Positions 48,496 through 55,659 of a stretch of 64,000 nucleotides of DNA are shown here, one piece after another. Source of the DNA: JACRIM01 sp038042195. GTDB lineage: Bacteria > Planctomycetota > Phycisphaerae > UBA1845 > UTPLA1. The notes under the pieces are model-generated. The model saw only the letters and a list, made by a program, of their open reading frames with translations, was not told the DNA's origin and ran no database searches. A program made the position numbers and the translations under genes. How positions within the stretch are numbered: the first letter of the stretch is position 1; each line of letters opens with the position of its first letter. The stretch is from NCBI GenBank assembly GCA_038042195.1, contig JBBTET010000068.1, positions 1 to 64,000 of the forward strand, given 5' to 3'.

Positions 48496-48549
48496 GATGC
48501 CTCCTTGAGCAGTCATCATCGAGCAAGCTCGATGACTAAATGAGGCATC
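48496..48549 (+). promoter_or_regulatory. Long hairpin in the 5' region of the dockerin-like gene
   Basis: GATGCCTC pairs with GAGGCATC across an inner hairpin (CATCGAG-CAAG-CTCGATG, extended by AGT/ACT with a 3-base bulge). The structure spans 54 bases and ends 25 bases before the ATG at 48574 (AAGGAG 8 bases before it). It has no T run, so it is not a simple terminator. It may stabilise or control the leader. Confidence 0.5.
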
Positions 48550-48573
48550 CAGCAGATTGAAGGAGCGACATTC

Positions 48574-49926
48574 ATGCGATTCGCAAAGCACAGCCTCGTG
48601 ATGGCAACGACATTTGTACTCGGACAGGCCGCGTGGGGCGGTACGTTTACGTTGATGACCGACAGGGATGCGACGAAGTATCCGGGGCCGAATCGACTTC
48701 TGGCTCCTTCGCCGGGACCGGGATTTCCGGGGACGGTGCATGATGGTGATCGGCTAGCGGGGACGAGCGATGTCGGCGCGACGGTGACGTATGCCGGGCT
48801 GGGGACGCCGATGTACGCGCCGAATCATGTCGGGGCGATGAGCTTTCTTTATCGACGTGGGTCGATCCCGGCGGGTGGGGCGAATCGTGTGCCTATTTTG
48901 GGGACGGATTTTCTGGGTGGGCCTTTGCTGGACCTGGATGGTGATGGGGCGGGGCCGCGGAGTTTGGTGCCGGTGGCGGATCAGACGCCGGTGGAGATAC
49001 CGGGGTCGTCGAGCCATGTTGATTTGTCGTTTGATCTGTCGTCGTTGACGGTGAGCCTAACGAACTTTGATGCGACGGGAACGAATGAGGGTGGGCCGAG
49101 CATTCAACCGGAGATTGCCACGGTGGTGGTGACGCTGGCGGGGACGTCGGCGTCCGGGATGGTCGGCGCGGCGATCAATCCGGGAATGGACACGCGAGTG
49201 GGGACTCTGGCGGCGCACACGGGGCCGGGGGGGACGCTGCGCGGTGTGTATCGGATTGAGAATCTTGGTTTTGAACTTTGGTATGACGCGATTGATCCGG
49301 CGAGTTCGTCGTCGGATCAGTTAGGGACGTTGCAACACCTTGGGATGTTTCGCGGGTGGCTGGTGTTGCGAGACTGCGGGTCGGGGCAGTTTCCGGCGCT
49401 TGCCGGGCAGAGTATGGGAGGCACGGCGTGGCCGAGCATAAACAGTGCGAATGTCGGCCAGGTGTTTAACACGGCGGTGACGACATTCGGCCCGACAGCG
49501 ACGATTAATAATGGGCCTACGAGTGATCAATTCTCGGCGGCGGGGAACGGGGGCATCGCGCTGACAGGCGGCGACATCGGGGCGTATTTCGACACCGTTG
49601 TGACGCCGATGCTCGCCCCGACGGCCCAGTCGTTTGTTTATCTGGAGGCTGTCGGCATTGGCATCAACAACAGCGGCGATCCGGTGTTTGGCGACACGAC
49701 GGGGTACGACGTGGTGGTGGTTGCATCGTCGGTGGAGGCGATTCCGGGCGTCGTGGGTGATGTAGATGGTGACGGTGCAGTGACGGTTCTGGATGCCACT
49801 GAACTGACAAGCATTTTGTTAGATCCTGGCGCGTTTGCGGCGTGTGAGGTGGATCGGGGCGACGTGAATCAGGATGGGGACACGGATGGCCGGGACATCG
49901 CGGCGCTGGTGAGCCTGCTGATTTAG
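48574..49926 (+). CDS. Exported protein with dockerin-like C-terminus
   Basis: The 450-residue protein has a signal peptide (FAKHSLVMATTFVLGQAAWG) and a beta-rich body of unknown fold (FTLMTDRDATKYPGPNRLL, then FELWYDAIDPASSSSDQLG). The last 55 residues contain two calcium-loop repeats, GDVDGDGAVTVLDATELTSI and GDVNQDGDTDGRDIAALVSLL, like dockerin type I. It is probably exported and may use the dockerin for assembly or simply for calcium stability. It is followed 21 bases later by the pilin-like gene on the same strand. AAGGAG precedes the start. Confidence 0.72.
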   Translation: MRFAKHSLVMATTFVLGQAAWGGTFTLMTDRDATKYPGPNRLLAPSPGPGFPGTVHDGDRLAGTSDVGATVTYAGLGTPMYAPNHVGAMSFLYRRGSIPAGGANRVPILGTDFLGGPLLDLDGDGAGPRSLVPVADQTPVEIPGSSSHVDLSFDLSSLTVSLTNFDATGTNEGGPSIQPEIATVVVTLAGTSASGMVGAAINPGMDTRVGTLAAHTGPGGTLRGVYRIENLGFELWYDAIDPASSSSDQLGTLQHLGMFRGWLVLRDCGSGQFPALAGQSMGGTAWPSINSANVGQVFNTAVTTFGPTATINNGPTSDQFSAAGNGGIALTGGDIGAYFDTVVTPMLAPTAQSFVYLEAVGIGINNSGDPVFGDTTGYDVVVVASSVEAIPGVVGDVDGDGAVTVLDATELTSILLDPGAFAACEVDRGDVNQDGDTDGRDIAALVSLLI

Positions 49927-49947
49927 AGACGCTGCGAGGAGACTTTC

Positions 49948-50685
49948 ATGAAACGCGAACGCGGATTCACGTTGATCGAGCTGCTGGTCAGCGTGTCGAT
50001 TATTTCGGTGTTGATTTCACTGACGCTGCCGGCGTTGTCGTCGGCGCGTCGGTTGTGCCTGCGGACGAATTGTCAGACGCGGCTGCGCGAGGTCGGGCAG
50101 GCGTTGTGGGCGTATTCTGTGGCGAATGACTCGTGCGTGCCGTATGTCATCTCGCCGATGACCAACGGCAGCACGGGCAAACCCGGCTATGGTCAGGCGA
50201 ACGTGCCGGACGCGGACATCAATCCGTTCGATGTGGTGAAGTGGCCGAACTCGCTGCAGAATCTGTTGCTGCCACTGTACCTTGCAAATGCGAAGCAGCT
50301 TTTCGTTTGTCCGGCGGCGAAACAGGGATGGCCGAGGAAGGGTGGACCGTGGCAGATGACGTATCGGGACGCGGGAGTGAATCAGCCGAGTGGCCGGCTT
50401 TCATTGCCGGATTCGTATGACCGGGAGACGTTTGGGTTTCTGGATGGTCGCCCGATGCGGGAGCACCGATACAAGTCATCCGATGATCCGATTCGAGCTG
50501 CGCAGGGACTCAGCGCCATGCGCGGGGCGTATCTTCGGGACATAGTGGTTCGAGAAGGAAACCAGGTCATCGGACCGCACGAAGGCGGCATCAATTTGAT
50601 TAACCGCGAGTTCGGGGTTGAGTTCCGCGATCGGCAGATGACGTTGGACGATTTGGCGTTGTTTGGAGGGGGCGTGCGGTTTTGA
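49948..50685 (+). CDS. Prepilin-like (type II secretion/type IV) protein
   Basis: The 245-residue protein starts MKRERGFTLIELLVSVSIISVLISLTLPAL, a classic prepilin leader with cleavage after G and a methylated F, then a long helix. The C-terminal region (SLPDSYDRETFGFLDGRPM, then VIGPHEGGINLINREFGVEFRDR) resembles the H-x9-DG pattern of planctomycete pilin-like proteins, though with altered residues. It is likely a pseudopilin of a secretion or surface system. GAGGAG lies 6 bases before the ATG, and the dockerin-like gene ends 21 bases upstream, so they may be one transcript. Confidence 0.8.
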   Translation: MKRERGFTLIELLVSVSIISVLISLTLPALSSARRLCLRTNCQTRLREVGQALWAYSVANDSCVPYVISPMTNGSTGKPGYGQANVPDADINPFDVVKWPNSLQNLLLPLYLANAKQLFVCPAAKQGWPRKGGPWQMTYRDAGVNQPSGRLSLPDSYDRETFGFLDGRPMREHRYKSSDDPIRAAQGLSAMRGAYLRDIVVREGNQVIGPHEGGINLINREFGVEFRDRQMTLDDLALFGGGVRF

Positions 50686-50806
50686 GGTTGTAACTGCTTG
50701 TGGTTACGACGGTAACGGTCCGCACTTTTGCGTAAGAGCCTGCGATTGGTCGGCGAGGTTTTTTTTCGAGCGGGCGCGTTCGCTTGGAGGCGGGACCTCG
50801 TTATGA

Positions 50807-50990
50807 GCGATATGAGTCAGCGGTGCGATTCCCCGCATTGGGGCTTTCGACCCTGGCTCGTCGCCTGGCCGAGTACCTACCGGCGGCCGGGCGAATGACC
50901 CCAGCGTGTTTGGCCAGTGGGTGATTGTCGGCTCGCCCACCTGCTGGTCATTAGCCCACTCGGTTGTCGGACCGGGTGGGCGTTTTTTTT
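50807..50990 (+). ncRNA. Candidate structured RNA with terminator
   Basis: In this G+C-rich gap I find several strong hairpins in series on the plus strand. GAGTCAG/CTGGCTC (50813-50859) closes over CCCC-GCATT-GGGG. GGCCAG..CTGGTC together with TGGGTGA/TCGCCCA (50911-50949) forms a long broken stem. A perfect terminator follows at 50954-50990. It matches no RNA family I know (not RNase P, tmRNA, SRP or 6S). It could be an independent small RNA, a pilin 3' UTR or a leader of the PQQ gene that starts at 51136. Confidence 0.35.
50954..50990 (+). terminator. Rho-independent terminator
   Basis: GCCCACTCGG/CCGGGTGGGC (10 pairs, one G-T) with an 8-base loop is followed by G and a run of eight T. 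It lies 269 bases after the pilin-like gene and 146 bases before the PQQ gene. Confidence 0.85.
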
Positions 50991-51135
50991 GCAATCGGCG
51001 TGGATTTCGGCACGGTTTGCGAAAGTCACCGGTTTTGCATACGTTTTGGAGTGAGGCGGAAGCCTTTCCGCTGGTTCGGGAGTAAGAGTCCATACCCTGC
51101 AAGACAGGTCAACCCTTTTCAATAGGAGTGTGCGC

Positions 51136-52431
51136 ATGTCCTTCGTTAATGTGACCAATCGTTTGCGACTCGGTCGTTTCGGCATCGTTGCCGTGTGTGC
51201 CTGTATCGTTGGGATTCTTTCGTCGACGGCAAGCGCCCAGTGGACGCAGTGGGGCGGGCCGAATCAGGACTTCAAGGTCGAAGGCGGGTCGCTCGGCAAC
51301 CAATGGCCGGACGAGGGGCCGAAGACGGTGTGGCAACACGACATTGGCGAAGGGTATTCGGCGATCGTGGTGGACGGCGAGACGTTGTACACCATGTGCC
51401 GAACGAAGGAGAAGGACAAGGCCGAACGGCGCGAGGTCGTCGTGGCGATGAGTGCGAAGGATGGGGAGATGCTTTGGGAGCATAAGTACGAAGCACCGCT
51501 GGCGAAGGGGCACGTCGCGCAGTTTGGCACGGGGCCGCGCGGGACGCCGTTGGTGCATGGGGACAAGGTCTATACGGTCGGCGTGTCGGGTCACATGAAC
51601 TGCCTGAACAAAAAGACGGGCAAGGTAGTCTGGTCGCACGATCTTTGGAAGGACTATGAGGGGACGTTTCTGAATCACGGGTATTCGAGCAGCCCGATTG
51701 CGTACAAGAAGACGGTGATCGTGCCGGTGGGCGGCAAGGGTCACGGCTTGATGGCGTTCGATCAGAAGACCGGCGAGGTGGTTTGGAGCAAGCACGATTT
51801 CGGCAATAGCTATTCGACCCCGATGCTGATCAAGGTCGATGGCAAGGACATGATGGTCTGCTTCATGGCGAAGGAGATCATCGGTGTGAATCCAGCCGAT
51901 GGCGAATTGATGTGGACCCACGGGCATCAGAATGAATGGCGGCAGAATATCACGCTGCCGATCTGGACGCCGGGGGAGCGGTCGCTGTTCATTACATCGC
52001 CGGGCGACGGCAGCGAGAATCTGAAACTCGTCAAGGATGGGGACGGCTACAAGGTCGAAAAGCTGTGGGAGAACAAGCGCGTCGGCGTCCATCACACCAC
52101 GGCGATCCGGGTGGGCGATTGCATCTATCTGTCGGCCGGCGGCGGTGGCGGCGGCGGGCCGAGCTTCATTCAAGCCCTCGATGCGAAGACGGGCGAGGTG
52201 AAGTGGAAGGAACGCGGATTCGCCAAGGCGAATTTCCTGTATGCGGACGGCAAATTCATCGTGCTGGACGAGGACGGGAATCTGGGCCTGACGGAATGCA
52301 CGCCGGAGAAGTTCAACATCGTGACACAATTTCCGATCCTGAAGAAGGTGTCGTGGACCGTGCCGACGCTGGTGGGGAAGACGCTTTACATTCGGGATCA
52401 GAAGCAGATTTTGGCGTTGGATATGGGGTGA
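51136..52431 (+). CDS. PQQ-like beta-propeller exported protein (BamB-like)
   Basis: The 431-residue protein has a signal peptide (RFGIVAVCACIVGILSSTASAQ) and repeated PQQ-like blades: MSAKDGEMLWEHKYEAPLAK, CLNKKTGKVVWSHDLWKDYEG, FDQKTGEVVWSKHDFGNSYS and LDAKTGEVKWKERGFAKA. The fold is that of BamB and of quinoprotein dehydrogenase propellers, but no catalytic or quinone-binding residues are visible. Planctomycetes have many such proteins of unknown role, perhaps in outer envelope assembly. AGGAG lies 7 bases before the ATG at 51136. It converges with glmM. Confidence 0.85.
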   Translation: MSFVNVTNRLRLGRFGIVAVCACIVGILSSTASAQWTQWGGPNQDFKVEGGSLGNQWPDEGPKTVWQHDIGEGYSAIVVDGETLYTMCRTKEKDKAERREVVVAMSAKDGEMLWEHKYEAPLAKGHVAQFGTGPRGTPLVHGDKVYTVGVSGHMNCLNKKTGKVVWSHDLWKDYEGTFLNHGYSSSPIAYKKTVIVPVGGKGHGLMAFDQKTGEVVWSKHDFGNSYSTPMLIKVDGKDMMVCFMAKEIIGVNPADGELMWTHGHQNEWRQNITLPIWTPGERSLFITSPGDGSENLKLVKDGDGYKVEKLWENKRVGVHHTTAIRVGDCIYLSAGGGGGGGPSFIQALDAKTGEVKWKERGFAKANFLYADGKFIVLDEDGNLGLTECTPEKFNIVTQFPILKKVSWTVPTLVGKTLYIRDQKQILALDMG

Positions 52432-52493
52432 GAATAGGCTTGAGTCCTGAGGCCCACCACGGCGGGTGTTCCACTTGAGGCGCGGCGGTGCAT

Positions 52494-52515
52494 GGTCCGC
52501 ATGGCGGACGCTACG
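52494..52515. repeat. Palindromic repeat GGTCCGC..GCGGACGCTACG
   Basis: A 22-base element (GGTCCGCAT-GGCGGACGCTACG) is similar at 17 of 22 positions to 57515-57536 inside ileS. It overlaps the stop region of glmM at 52511 and is preceded by CTTGAGG, as in the ileS copy. It looks like one copy of a dispersed repeat family. Confidence 0.55.
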
Positions 52516-53851
52516 AGCGCAGGTCGGCGATACGTTTGGCTAATGCGTTTGCGGTTGCGGCGTCCTTCGCTTCGGAGATGACGCGGGCGATGGGTTCGGT
52601 GTTGGAGGGGCGGACGTGGACCCAGCCTTCGGGCCAGTCGAGGCGGATGCCGTCGGCGTCGTTGAGTTTCGCACCGCTGGTTGCGGCCATTTTTCGGGTT
52701 GCTGCCAGCCAAGCGTCCACCTTGGGCCGATCCATTTCGTATTTCAATTTCACCATGGTGTAGCGCGGCAACTCATCGACGATCGTGCTGAGCGGGCGCG
52801 GGTCGTCTGCGAGTAGATTCAGCGTCAGGGCCATCCCGACGAGGCTGTCACGGACGAGGCCGACGCGCGGATCGATGATGCCGCCGTTGCCTTCGCCGCC
52901 GATGACGCAGTGCTTGTCGCGGATGGCGCGGGCGACGTGGGCCTCGCCGACGGCGGTTCGATGGACGACGGAGCCGGTCTTGGCGGCCAGGTCGTCGATC
53001 ATGCGTGAGGTGGAGAGGTTCACGGCGGCGGGACCGGGGGTCTTTGAGAGGACGCACTTGGCAGCGAGGACAATGGAGTACTCCTCGCCGATGTAGCGAC
53101 CGGTGTTGTCGACGATGGCGAGGCGGTCGGCGTCGGGGTCCTGGGCGAATCCGATGTCGGCGGCATGTTTGCGAACGTCGTCGCAGAGGCCGGTGAGATT
53201 CTCGGCGGTGGGCTCGGGGGTGTGGGCGAAGCGGCCGGTGGGTTCTCCGTTGACGTGGACGACGGTGCAGCCGAGGTCTTCGAGCAGCTTGCGGCCTTCG
53301 GCACCGCCCGCGCCGTTGACGCTGTCGAGGACGACTTTGAGATTTCGTTTGCGGATGGAGGGTACGTCGACGGTGTTGAGGACACGGGCGACGTGGCGGC
53401 TGACGGTGGAATCGTCGCGCGTGAGGCGGCCGATGTGGTCGACGTCCACGAGACGGACGTCTTTGCTGCGATAGCGGGCGAAGATTTGCTCGGCCGTCTC
53501 GGGCGGAGGGGCGTAACCTTCGCGGGTGAGAAACTTGATGCCGTTCCACTGGATGGGGTTGTGGCTGGCGGTGATGACGATGCCGCCGACGCCGCCGAGT
53601 TCGGCGATCATCATGGCCGTGCCGGGGGTGGTGACGACGCCGAGATCAACGACGGAGCAGCCGGTGGAAAGCAGCCCGCCGACGAGCGAGGAGAGGACCA
53701 TGTCACCGCTGGGGCGGGAGTCGCGCCCGATGATGACGCGACCGCCGCCGAGGTGCGAACCGAATGCAGCCCCGAGTTCGGCGGCGAGGCCGGGGGTCAT
53801 GGATTCGCCGATGATTCCGCGAACACCGGATACGCTCATCATGAGGGGCAT
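52511..53851 (-). CDS. glmM: Phosphoglucosamine mutase
   Basis: The 446-residue enzyme has the phosphohexomutase order. The catalytic serine lies in VITASHNPIQWNG near residue 94, the metal-binding loop is QDPDADRLA near 242, the sugar-binding loop is GGEGNGGII, and the phosphate-binding C-terminus reads VHVRPSNTEPIARVISEA. It starts SVSGVRGIIGESMTP. GlmM converts glucosamine-6-P to glucosamine-1-P for UDP-GlcNAc. Close relatives include phosphomannomutase; the GlmM or PMM choice is inferred. The ATG at 53851 has AGGA 7 bases upstream, and the frame runs further upstream without a better start. Confidence 0.85.
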   Translation of the reverse strand: MPLMMSVSGVRGIIGESMTPGLAAELGAAFGSHLGGGRVIIGRDSRPSGDMVLSSLVGGLLSTGCSVVDLGVVTTPGTAMMIAELGGVGGIVITASHNPIQWNGIKFLTREGYAPPPETAEQIFARYRSKDVRLVDVDHIGRLTRDDSTVSRHVARVLNTVDVPSIRKRNLKVVLDSVNGAGGAEGRKLLEDLGCTVVHVNGEPTGRFAHTPEPTAENLTGLCDDVRKHAADIGFAQDPDADRLAIVDNTGRYIGEEYSIVLAAKCVLSKTPGPAAVNLSTSRMIDDLAAKTGSVVHRTAVGEAHVARAIRDKHCVIGGEGNGGIIDPRVGLVRDSLVGMALTLNLLADDPRPLSTIVDELPRYTMVKLKYEMDRPKVDAWLAATRKMAATSGAKLNDADGIRLDWPEGWVHVRPSNTEPIARVISEAKDAATANALAKRIADLRS

Positions 53852-53879
53852 GGGGGAGTCCTGGCTTCTCGAATGTAAA

Positions 53880-54677
53880 TCAGTTTCCGGTAGATGATGC
53901 CGTGACTTCTGTCGAGCGCAATGCGACAAGCGCTGCCAATACATTGTCATGCAAGTGTTTCATTGATTCGACGTTAGCCGACTCTCGAGTGCGATCGCCT
54001 GCAATTTCTACCGCGCCGAAGAGGACGTTTTCCTCTTTCTTTGCCTCACCCTCGGCCGTGGCAATAATGCCACCGGTCTGAGTGTCCACCAAGACGGCGT
54101 AGTCAGCACTGTAATGCCCCACGGTATTTCCGGGGACTAGGAACAGGCCGACGATTGTCCAATAGGCCATGGCGGCTGAATTGACTCCCTCCTCATGAGT
54201 ATCAGCGCCGGAGTAGACCAGGAGCACGGGGGCATGGAGCATGGCGGCGGCGTCGCGCAGGTCTTTCATCGTTGGGTTGGACTTACAAATCAGTGGCGAC
54301 ACGAATTGAACCTGCTCGATGATTTGAGTGCCCACGCTGTTCTTGAGCTTCGTGAGGGAACGCCAGCGATCCGCTTCTTCACCCTGAATTATCCCAAGAG
54401 GAGCACCATTTTTGTATTGCGCATCGTAATAGTAAGCAATCTTGCCCGAAGCCCTTGACGAGGATTCGAGTTTTGCAACAGCAAGTACCGTCGGAAGTGA
54501 GACCTGTGGGTTGAGCTTGAGGTGATGTTCGATGCTTGCTTCGGTCAGATTCGCCATTTCCGGCGAAAGGGCAGCGGCTTTGGTCGGGCGAACGACGCCT
54601 CTGTATGTTTGAGAGCAACCGGTTACGGCGACGACTGAGGTGATTACGAGAGCAAAGACTCGGGACGCCTTGGACAT
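53880..54677 (-). CDS. Putative lipoprotein
   Basis: The 265-residue protein has a lipoprotein signal (VFALVITSVVAVTGC) and then a mature part starting SQTYRGVVRPTKAAALSPEM. The body includes SLPTVLAVAKLESSSRAS, LLVYSGADTHEEGVNSAAMAYW and VGLFLVPGNTVGHYSADYAVLVDTQTGGIIATAEG. I know of exported planctomycete proteins with a similar SLPTxLAVAKL segment but no function. Gly-rich AxxAxEGExK follows. GGAGG lies 5 bases before the ATG at 54677. It is upstream of glmM on the same strand with a 28-base gap. Confidence 0.6.
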   Translation of the reverse strand: MSKASRVFALVITSVVAVTGCSQTYRGVVRPTKAAALSPEMANLTEASIEHHLKLNPQVSLPTVLAVAKLESSSRASGKIAYYYDAQYKNGAPLGIIQGEEADRWRSLTKLKNSVGTQIIEQVQFVSPLICKSNPTMKDLRDAAAMLHAPVLLVYSGADTHEEGVNSAAMAYWTIVGLFLVPGNTVGHYSADYAVLVDTQTGGIIATAEGEAKKEENVLFGAVEIAGDRTRESANVESMKHLHDNVLAALVALRSTEVTASSTGN

Positions 54678-54802
54678 TTTGACCTCCAGTTTGCACGTCA
54701 TTGGAACACTCGGCGCTAAAACACATCGCGGCCACCAGGGTCTCCTCGGCGACTCTTCGACTCGCGCCAGGTGCTCGGATTGCACGTGAAACGAATTGTA
54801 CG

Positions 54803-55597
54803 TCAGGGCATGGCGGCGATGTAGGCGATCCAGCCGGGTTCGTTTTCAGCTTCTTTTTTCTTGCGAAAGTGGCCGTCGCCTTCGCCTTTTTTCGAGGTGC
54901 CTTCCCAGTAGACGTCGGTCGTGGAAAAGCCGGCGTCGAAGAGGCAGTCGCGGATGCCGCCGAGGGTCCAGAGCCGCCAGTCGTAAGTGAAGGCGTTTTT
55001 CATTTTCGTGCCGTCGGGGAACTTGAAGTGGATGTGGCAGAGGGCGTGGTCGGTGATGGGGTCGTAGGCGGCCTGATCCCAGATGTAGGTGAAGCCGTCG
55101 TTCTTGGTTTTTTCCTGCATGACCTGCTGCGACTCCCAGCCGCCGTAGCAGTCGAGGACAAAGAGGCCCTCGGAGGCGAGGGACTTTCGCACGGCCTTGA
55201 AGTAGGTGACGAGGGTGCGGCGCTCTTTGAAGATGAAGTAGCTGAAGTTGAACGCGCCGACGATCTCGACCTTGGGCTTGATGACGTGGAAGACGTTTTG
55301 GTGGAGCTGGTGGACACGCTGGGCGGCGTGAGGCTTTAGCTTGGAGAGGTTGTGCTCGCGGCCCCAGTCGAGGGTGGGTTGGTCGAGGTCGACGCCCCAG
55401 GCTTCGTTGTTCTTGCGGAGGCGGACCCACTCGCAGGAGATGAGTTGGGTGCCGCAGAAGTCCTCGCGGAAGTGCAACGCGGGGCGGCCGTAGGCTTTCT
55501 TGTAGAGGTGGTCCATGAAGTCCACCTCGGCCTCGGGGGACTGGACGGCGTTTTGATAGAGGACGAATTTGTCGGCGGTTTTGGCGGTGTATTTCAT
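54803..55597 (-). CDS. Class I SAM-dependent methyltransferase
   Basis: The 264-residue protein starts YTAKTADKFVLYQNAVQSPEAEVDFM and has LHFREDFCGTQLISCEWVRL in the SAM-binding position, NNEAWGVDLDQPTLDWGREH, and VEIVGAFNFSYFIFKERRTLVTYFKAV with VLDCYGGWES. The core is a Rossmann methyltransferase with a modified glycine loop (DFCGT). A C-terminal substrate-like part ends HFRKKKEAENEPGWIAYIAAMP. The substrate is unknown. It is separate from its neighbours, with 62 bases to ileS. Confidence 0.78.
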   Translation of the reverse strand: MKYTAKTADKFVLYQNAVQSPEAEVDFMDHLYKKAYGRPALHFREDFCGTQLISCEWVRLRKNNEAWGVDLDQPTLDWGREHNLSKLKPHAAQRVHQLHQNVFHVIKPKVEIVGAFNFSYFIFKERRTLVTYFKAVRKSLASEGLFVLDCYGGWESQQVMQEKTKNDGFTYIWDQAAYDPITDHALCHIHFKFPDGTKMKNAFTYDWRLWTLGGIRDCLFDAGFSTTDVYWEGTSKKGEGDGHFRKKKEAENEPGWIAYIAAMP

Positions 55598-55659
55598 AAA
55601 AGTCGAAACGTCGAAGAATCGAAACGACGTGTGGTTCCTCTAAATCTCGGAGTTCGTGA

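Noticed and set aside
50704..51102. Minus-strand 132-codon frame in the structured gap
   Set aside because: The region is explained better by hairpins and a plus-strand terminator, and the peptide is Pro/Arg/Ser-rich with no start site.
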